DNA of 36,446 nucleotides from Desulfobacteraceae bacterium. GTDB lineage: Bacteria; Desulfobacterota; Desulfobacteria; Desulfobacterales; Desulfobacteraceae. Below the pieces are notes generated by a model that was not told the origin of the DNA, did no database searches, and worked only from the letters and a program-made list of their open reading frames with translations. The stretch spans positions 1-36,446 of the forward strand of contig PIVQ01000013.1 of the NCBI GenBank assembly GCA_003354055.1, read 5' to 3'. The translations under genes and the position numbers were made by a program. Below are positions 31,391-36,446 of the stretch, in pieces. How positions within the stretch are numbered: the first letter of the stretch is position 1; each line of letters begins with the position of its first letter.

Positions 31391-32245
31391 ATGAAAATAA
31401 AAGAGTTGGAAGAAAAATCCGGAGTCCCGAGGACAACGATCCATTTCTATCTTCGCAATAGCATCCTCCACCCACCGCGAAAAACCGGCCGGACAATGGC
31501 ATATTACGATAACAGCCATCTGGTGCAATTAAAAAAAATTCAGAAGATCAAAAAAGGGAGGCGGCTTCCGATAGCATTTCTCAAGGAACAGATGGATGCC
31601 TCCCATGCAGCTTCCGGCAAGGACACCGACGTTGTCTTTGGGAAACCGGTACCGACCACCAGGGAAAGAAAACAAAAGTACCGTTTAATAATCCGAAAGG
31701 CAATCGAGATATTCAGCAGGAACGGATACCATAAAACCAAGATATCCGATATCACCAGCGCCCTGAACATTTCCACCGGCACATTTTATATATATTTTAG
31801 TAATAAGCACGAGTTGTTTATCAAAGTAATAGATGACGTTTTTCGGACTATTGTAGGGGATGCGGCAATTGCATTAAAAGGGACAGATGATTTTGTAGAG
31901 AGAATGATAATTCGAGGAAGAATTTTTTATGACAACTATACAAAATACAGTGAGCTGTTAAACCAGTTGAGAGCGGAGATGACCCGTGAAAGCGTCTGGC
32001 CTGCAGAAAAAATTAAAAAACTTTACCACGGACTGACCCTTCCTGTGATCAGGGATATTCAAGCCGCTGTGGATGCAGGTGTGATTCGGCGGGTGGATCC
32101 GGATCTTACAGCCTATTCTCTCACAGGGCAGATTGAAATTATGTCATTGAGATTGTCCCTGGATGATAAATATACAATTGAAGATATCACCGATTACATC
32201 GTGGAGACATCAAGTCAATGGCTGTTCAAAGACAATGGGGTTTGA
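31391..32245 (+). CDS. MerR-TetR fusion transcription regulator
   Basis: The 284-residue protein appears to carry two DNA-binding domains. Residues 1-~68 form a MerR-type winged helix (MKIKELEEKSGVPRTTIHFY, then LRNSILHPPRKTGRTMAYYD). Residues ~97-145 form a TetR-type helix-turn-helix (ISDITSALNISTGTFYIYFS, then NKHELFIKVI). A TetR-like helical ligand domain follows (~150-284). A linker at ~70-95 joins them. AAAAGGAG precedes the ATG, and a double CTATAG site abuts it. It is divergent from the SnoaL-like gene and lies beside the catabolic operon, so it probably controls both and itself, responding to the substrate or a CoA ester (inference). Confidence 0.85.
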   Translation: MKIKELEEKSGVPRTTIHFYLRNSILHPPRKTGRTMAYYDNSHLVQLKKIQKIKKGRRLPIAFLKEQMDASHAASGKDTDVVFGKPVPTTRERKQKYRLIIRKAIEIFSRNGYHKTKISDITSALNISTGTFYIYFSNKHELFIKVIDDVFRTIVGDAAIALKGTDDFVERMIIRGRIFYDNYTKYSELLNQLRAEMTRESVWPAEKIKKLYHGLTLPVIRDIQAAVDAGVIRRVDPDLTAYSLTGQIEIMSLRLSLDDKYTIEDITDYIVETSSQWLFKDNGV

Positions 32246-32346
32246 ATCAAAGAGCTGCCAGGGAAAAGCATAAAAGAAATCTATCTGATGGCTCGAGACC
32301 TCACCCGAATCTAACAGTCAAGCGATCAGTTATCATCCATCAATTA

Positions 32347-33711
32347 TTAAAACCGCTGAATCAAATACACAAAAACCGGTAAATTGCTCTGTTTATTTAT
32401 TTCACGGATCCGGGGCAGCAGTTCTTTTTTCTTGGGGCTGTTCTGGACAGGTGACAGGTATACGGTTCCTTTGCAGTTTCTGGTTTTCGGCGCGTTGGAA
32501 AGCAACGAGACAAGGCTGTCATAATGATCTTTTCCAAGATCAGTTCCTATCAGAAAATTGCAGGTTACCTCTATGTTTGGAAAGTCATTATTAATGGCGC
32601 ATATTTTTTCAAATGCATGGGCCACTTTTGAGGGGGTCAGGGGTTTGCCGATTTCTTTCAGGGTGGCGGGATCAAGGGATTCCAGTCCCACATTGATATA
32701 GGTTTTAAACCTCAGGCGGTCCAGATGATCAAACATTGAATCCTTGGCATTTAACAGGGAATCCGCACTTGCAAACATGAACATTCGGGGTGCTTCTTTT
32801 AAAGACCCGGGGTGCTTTTCTAAACACCCGGGGTGCTTTTCAAAACACCCGGATTGCTTTTTAAAATACCCTTGAACCTCAGTTTGACCGTGGTCAAAGC
32901 CGAAAGCCTCAAATGCCGTTGATGCGGTGTCGCAGATCAGGTCTTGTCCAGCAGCCATTGCATCATGATTGCCCAGGAAAAGAGCGTTGTAATTCTCAAG
33001 GTTCCGGCCGTAAAAGGTTTTCAGATGCTGAATCTGCTCTAATATTTGTTTTCTGGTGCGGGGGGCAAACTTTTGTGATGATTTTACACAGCAGAATTTG
33101 CAGTGGTAGAGACAGCCGTCGGCAATGGTGAGAGGAATCAGTTCATAATCCACATGCCGGGTATCTGGCGGAAGTACGGAAATTTCTTCTCCGGTGATTT
33201 CTTTAAGCTGCCGGGATCTGTTGAACAGGGTTTGATCATCATTTTCCAATATCTTTCGGGCAAGATCCATAGCATTGGGATGAAGGGTGTTTTGATGCAC
33301 CCCGTCATACAGGTTGGCAAACAATTGGGACCAACTCGCAAAGGCCATCATGATAACAGGGTTTTCCCTGTAGTTGATGTCCCATACCGCATTGCTGGGG
33401 TAGGGCAGGCAGGGAAGATAATAATCCCCCATCCAGGATATGATGCCGTTTTCAGTGCTGTCATCCCCAACTGTATAGTGGACCCAGTCATTACCGTCGG
33501 TTCGTTTCAGTTGCTCGGAGGGATGTGGCCAGTTTGTGTTAAGGCCCCTGATAAATTTTATTTCACCGTTTAGATTGAATATAAACTCATGATCCGGGGT
33601 TCTGATTTTTGAGTGCCGGCCAATTTTTCGCAGGTAGGGGTTTCTTGTGATTTTCCCAGATCCTGTGGTTTCGATGCTTATGGCAAGAGGCGTGTGATGG
33701 GAGGGGAACAT
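32347..33711 (-). CDS. radical SAM protein with internal heptapeptide repeats
   Basis: The 454-residue radical SAM protein has CLYHCKFC (Cys200, Cys204, Cys207) for the SAM-bound [4Fe-4S] cluster, preceded by an unusual ~190-residue N-terminal region with no recognised domain. The barrel continues through YINVGLESLDPATLKEIGKP and EVTCNFLIGTDLG, typical radical-SAM strands. A run of seven-residue repeats (283-310) interrupts the barrel between the first and later strands. The substrate is unknown. AAGGATG precedes the ATG, 17 bp after the membrane-protein stop. It is the last of three co-oriented genes (34960 to 32347). Confidence 0.8.
   Translation of the reverse strand: MFPSHHTPLAISIETTGSGKITRNPYLRKIGRHSKIRTPDHEFIFNLNGEIKFIRGLNTNWPHPSEQLKRTDGNDWVHYTVGDDSTENGIISWMGDYYLPCLPYPSNAVWDINYRENPVIMMAFASWSQLFANLYDGVHQNTLHPNAMDLARKILENDDQTLFNRSRQLKEITGEEISVLPPDTRHVDYELIPLTIADGCLYHCKFCCVKSSQKFAPRTRKQILEQIQHLKTFYGRNLENYNALFLGNHDAMAAGQDLICDTASTAFEAFGFDHGQTEVQGYFKKQSGCFEKHPGCLEKHPGSLKEAPRMFMFASADSLLNAKDSMFDHLDRLRFKTYINVGLESLDPATLKEIGKPLTPSKVAHAFEKICAINNDFPNIEVTCNFLIGTDLGKDHYDSLVSLLSNAPKTRNCKGTVYLSPVQNSPKKKELLPRIREINKQSNLPVFVYLIQRF
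32787..32871. repeat. 21-bp tandem repeat inside the radical SAM gene
   Basis: Three near-identical 21-bp units (32809-32829, 32830-32850, 32851-32871) and one diverged 22-bp unit (32787-32808) share GGGGTGCTTTT and an ACCC end. In protein they read FKKQSGC, FEKHPGC, LEKHPGS and LKEAPRM, all in frame. Copy number could change by whole heptapeptides without breaking the gene. Confidence 0.8.
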
Positions 33712-33728
33712 TCTTTACATCCTTTATT

Positions 33729-34124
33729 TTATATAGAGAGAACCCACGGCAGGCCGAATAACATCAATCCTACTAAGAAAAATCCTATCATCCGTTTTGA
33801 TACTTGTTCTTTGATACCCATATAAACGGGCTGGAGAATGAAAATTCGAATGATCCAGAAGATGACAATGGATGTAAGCAATGCTCTGCCGATTCCAGGT
33901 TCAAGCAATTGTTGACTATAGAAAAAAGGAATATAGGCAAATATGAGCCAGATCACCGCTAAAGCCCAATTCATGATTTTCAGGGGGGACTCAACCAGGG
34001 GGCGTTTGTCGTTCGGGAGCAGGACAAGAATATCATCCCAGTTTAATGCCTTTGGAAAAACAACATGTAAAAGTGCACAGATAAGATGATAAATACCGCC
34101 GATTTTTAATAGTATAAGACTCAT
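33729..34124 (-). CDS. small four-helix membrane protein, unknown
   Basis: The 131-residue protein has four hydrophobic segments (~5-25, ~50-68, ~80-100 and ~112-130) and a conserved-looking HLICALLHVVFPKALNW near the N-terminus. It resembles small uncharacterised inner-membrane proteins; I cannot name the family. AAAGGAAA precedes the ATG. It lies between two radical-SAM genes (41 bp and 17 bp gaps) on the same strand, so it probably belongs to their operon. Confidence 0.7.
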   Translation of the reverse strand: MSLILLKIGGIYHLICALLHVVFPKALNWDDILVLLPNDKRPLVESPLKIMNWALAVIWLIFAYIPFFYSQQLLEPGIGRALLTSIVIFWIIRIFILQPVYMGIKEQVSKRMIGFFLVGLMLFGLPWVLSI

Positions 34125-34165
34125 GGCTTTTCCTTTTAAATAAATGTCAAGGTAGCTGAAACCAA

Positions 34166-34960
34166 CTAAATATGGATACTTAAATTGAGCTGTCTGTTTA
34201 TGCTAAGTGCTGAAAGCTGTTTTCTCAGGCCGCCCCAATATTCGTGATCGGTAGAAAACACGGCCTGTTCGATCTGTTCTGTTTGATCTGAAAAGTGCCG
34301 GGTTAAATTTTTTTTTACATTAATCCAGTTTGCACCTGTTGGGTCCGTAAATCCCAATCCGTAAATCCAGATAACATCTGCATACGGTGCTGTTATGTCA
34401 ATGAGGGCAAGCGGATCTGTAATATGCGGGATGACGGGGCAGAGCAGAGCTCCGGTCGGGATACCTGCCATACGGAATTGTGCAAGTGCATCAACCCGTT
34501 TTTCCGTATCCACGGTATTGGCTTCAAACAGTTTTCTTGTTTTTTCATCGTTAAATGCGACGGATACACTGACATGGGGATGATTCATCCGTTTAAGAAT
34601 ATCCATATCCCTGAGCACCAGGTCTGATTTGGTGAGGATACTTGCGGAAAATCCTTTTTTAAGAAGAAGCTTAAGAATGCTGCGGGTCTGCAACAATTCT
34701 GCTTCCTGAGGTTGGTACGGATCTGTATGATAGCCCCGATAAATGGTCTGGGGAACAATTAAATCAAGCTCTTTTTCAAGCCTGTCAATTAGATCCCTAT
34801 GGACTTGAATTTCCTGGGACCAGTCTGTTTGCGCCTGGGGTAGGACATAGCAGTAATAACAATAATGTTCGCACCCGATGTAGGGATCAATCTGATAGTT
34901 CAAATCCTTGAGACTACACGGGGTAATAATGGGTTCGATGGTGGATTGGGAGTTTTTCAT
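34166..34960 (-). CDS. SplB-like radical SAM protein (spore photoproduct lyase family)
   Basis: The 264-residue radical SAM protein of the SplB/COG1533 type has the CxxxCxxC cluster CEHYCYYC (Cys30, Cys34, Cys37) very near the N-terminus, preceded by the family-typical YQIDPYIG. Downstream segments DPYQPQEAE, LTKSDLVLRDMDIL and VSVSVAFND are also typical. Relatives are annotated as DNA repair photolyase-like, but most of this family has unknown function and lacks proof of DNA repair. It is shorter than true spore photoproduct lyases (~340). It is the first gene of a leftward three-gene unit. Confidence 0.85.
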   Translation of the reverse strand: MKNSQSTIEPIITPCSLKDLNYQIDPYIGCEHYCYYCYVLPQAQTDWSQEIQVHRDLIDRLEKELDLIVPQTIYRGYHTDPYQPQEAELLQTRSILKLLLKKGFSASILTKSDLVLRDMDILKRMNHPHVSVSVAFNDEKTRKLFEANTVDTEKRVDALAQFRMAGIPTGALLCPVIPHITDPLALIDITAPYADVIWIYGLGFTDPTGANWINVKKNLTRHFSDQTEQIEQAVFSTDHEYWGGLRKQLSALSINRQLNLSIHI

Positions 34961-35183
34961 GATGGTTCCCGTTTTAGAAATTTTAGATTTTCGATGTTCG
35001 GGACCGGCTTGAAATAAAAAGATCCAGCCTCAAACTACACTCAAGCGCTATCAGAAACGATCATATGACACAAGAAAAATTAAAAAATATTTGTGGGTCC
35101 TGAGGATCACGGCTTCAAAAATTTAACCGGATATGATATTAATAGGTGCTTAAAGTAACCATTCAGGAAAATTGAGGATATTG

Positions 35184-35429
35184 ATGGACGACAATAAGGA
35201 AAAATCGGGTGCCAAACCCATGATGAATCCCTATATATTTACCTTTCTGCTCATGGCATTCGGGCTCTGGTGTTTTTGGGACGGATGGGTGGTAGCGAAT
35301 CCGGATATGAAAGACTATGCTGTGACCATGAACAAGATCGCAAGTTGTATCCTCATCCCCTGGGCAATCTGGGACTTTTTCAAGGTCCGGAAACGCTCAA
35401 AACAAGAAGGACGGGACCCGGATAATTAG
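35184..35429 (+). CDS. small two-helix membrane protein
   Basis: The 81-residue protein has two hydrophobic helices (~17-38, YIFTFLLMAFGLWCFWDGWV, and ~52-68, IASCILIPWAIWDF), flanked by charged ends. I chose the ATG at 35184 because GAGG lies six bases upstream; a TTG at 35172 is unlikely. The family is unknown. It precedes prfC by about 200 bp on the same strand but need not be linked in function. Confidence 0.65.
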   Translation: MDDNKEKSGAKPMMNPYIFTFLLMAFGLWCFWDGWVVANPDMKDYAVTMNKIASCILIPWAIWDFFKVRKRSKQEGRDPDN

Positions 35430-35631
35430 CCGGAGTCTATGTCCGCCTATGTTTGATTTTGGTTTTCTTCATTTTTATGGATGGCGGTTGCGGAAAACCT
35501 AAATCATATCTTTTTTATAATCATTTGAATTTATTATTTATTTTATGAGGCAGCCACTTAAGGGGTTGATTCTCTATAAAATTATTGTTAGATTTCCACC
35601 CTTAATTTGCACAGACAAGGATTTTGTTTCC

Positions 35632-36446
35632 ATGGGATCAGAAGCCATAGAAAAACCATTAGATAAAACACTTAAACCGGAAATTGAAAAACGCAGGACA
35701 TTTGGGATTATCTCCCATCCTGATGCCGGTAAAACCACGTTGACTGAAAAACTGCTGCTCTTTGGCGGTGCCATCCAGCAGGCAGGCGCCGTCAAATCCA
35801 GAAAAGTGGCCAGGGCAGCAACTTCGGATTTTCTTACCATTGAACAGGAGAGGGGAATTTCCGTCTCCTCATCCGTGATGAAGTTCAACTATAAAGATTA
35901 TGAGATCAATCTTCTGGATACCCCCGGGCATAAGGATTTTTCCGAAGATACCTACCGGGTGCTCACGGCCGTTGATTGTGCGGTCATGATCATTGATTCG
36001 GCCAAAGGGGTTGAGCCCCAGACCAGAAAGCTTATGGAGGTGTGCCGGATGCGGAACACCCCGATCATCACCTTTATTAATAAGCTGGACCGGGAAGGCC
36101 TGGAACCACTGGATCTTTTTCAGGATATTGAAGACAAACTTCAGATTGAATGTGTTCCCCTGACCTGGCCCATCGGCATGGGCAAGCGGTTCAAAGGGGT
36201 CTACAACCTGGAGAAAAAGGAGTTGGGTGTGTTTTCTCCGGGGTATTCGCCCAAGGATGATGAAGGTGTGATGATTCAGGACCTTGCAGACCCGCAGCTG
36301 GATGAACTCATCGGTGACTCCCAGGCAGAACAGCTCCGGGAGGATGTTGAACTGATTTCCGTAGCAGCAGAACCCTTTGATATGGATCTTTATCTGAACG
36401 GTACCCAGACCCCGGTATTCTTTGGGTCTGCCATCAATAATTTCGG
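35632..36446 (+). CDS. prfC: peptide chain release factor 3 (truncated by window end)
   Basis: The first ~271 codons of the GTPase that recycles release factors RF1/RF2 after translation termination are present. GTPase motifs include the P-loop [20 protein letters not shown], switch [14 protein letters not shown], switch [20 protein letters not shown] and the guanine-specificity motif [19 protein letters not shown] is typical of RF3. The full protein should be ~525 residues; the rest lies outside the window. The ATG at 35632 follows AAGG at a somewhat long spacing, so a slightly different start is possible. Confidence 0.93.
   Translation, partial: MGSEAIEKPLDKTLKPEIEKRRTFGIISHPDAGKTTLTEKLLLFGGAIQQAGAVKSRKVARAATSDFLTIEQERGISVSSSVMKFNYKDYEINLLDTPGHKDFSEDTYRVLTAVDCAVMIIDSAKGVEPQTRKLMEVCRMRNTPIITFINKLDREGLEPLDLFQDIEDKLQIECVPLTWPIGMGKRFKGVYNLEKKELGVFSPGYSPKDDEGVMIQDLADPQLDELIGDSQAEQLREDVELISVAAEPFDMDLYLNGTQTPVFFGSAINNF

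Noticed and set aside
32787..32871. Regular 21-bp repeats could suggest a CRISPR-like array.
   Set aside because: The units are directly adjacent with no spacers, and they stay in frame inside a radical SAM gene.

Overview
The window looks like a chromosomal segment of an anaerobic Desulfobacterota bacterium, most like a Desulfobacteraceae-type sulfate reducer. This is inferred from gene content: a molybdopterin transhydroxylase-like enzyme, a CoA-dependent catabolic operon with DUF35 and thiolase-like proteins, two radical-SAM genes, and a sigma-54 response regulator with soluble histidine kinases. No rRNA, tRNA, CRISPR array or intact transposon was seen. The right edge cuts a release factor 3 gene.

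Layout. (1) 250-7003: two paralogous 610-residue cytoplasmic histidine kinases flank an APC-type permease, followed by a sigma-54-dependent response regulator in an operon with the second kinase. (2) 7242-14815: an accessory-looking block. A strong-looking sigma-54 promoter precedes a metallophosphoesterase. Then come two coiled-coil lipoproteins and a small soluble helical protein, bracketed by two direct copies of a ~118-bp palindromic element. An M19 dipeptidase-like lipoprotein and a hydrolase-like lipoprotein follow. (3) 14816-17757: a decayed zone with a small-transporter fragment, a DUF4405-like membrane protein, a quinone oxidoreductase gene broken by an internal deletion, and a Crp-type regulator. 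(4) 17909-32245: a catabolic locus. It holds a two-subunit Mo transhydroxylase-like enzyme with an SCP2-like domain fused to its large subunit. Next to it is a seven-gene operon: thiolase-like protein, DUF35 protein, enoyl-CoA hydratase, acyl-CoA dehydrogenase, CoA ligase, amidohydrolase and Old Yellow Enzyme family oxidoreductase. An exported SnoaL-like protein and a MerR-TetR fusion regulator complete it. (5) 32347-34960: an operon of two radical-SAM proteins and a membrane protein. (6) A small membrane protein and prfC.

How the catabolic locus may work (inference). The SCP2-transhydroxylase would rearrange or add a ring hydroxyl on a hydrophobic substrate. The flavoprotein and amidohydrolase would reduce and open or decarboxylate the ring. 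The ligase, dehydrogenase and hydratase would then feed a thiolase-like/DUF35 pair. The operon has no 3-hydroxyacyl-CoA dehydrogenase, and the thiolase-like protein has Gly at the usual nucleophile position, so a retro-aldol or BbsAB-like cleavage is attractive. A repeated motif ending in AAAACTATAG occurs at four places in the control regions of this locus. Those regions (29985-30207 and 31160-31377) are an ancient duplication of each other. The MerR-TetR fusion is the obvious candidate to bind them.
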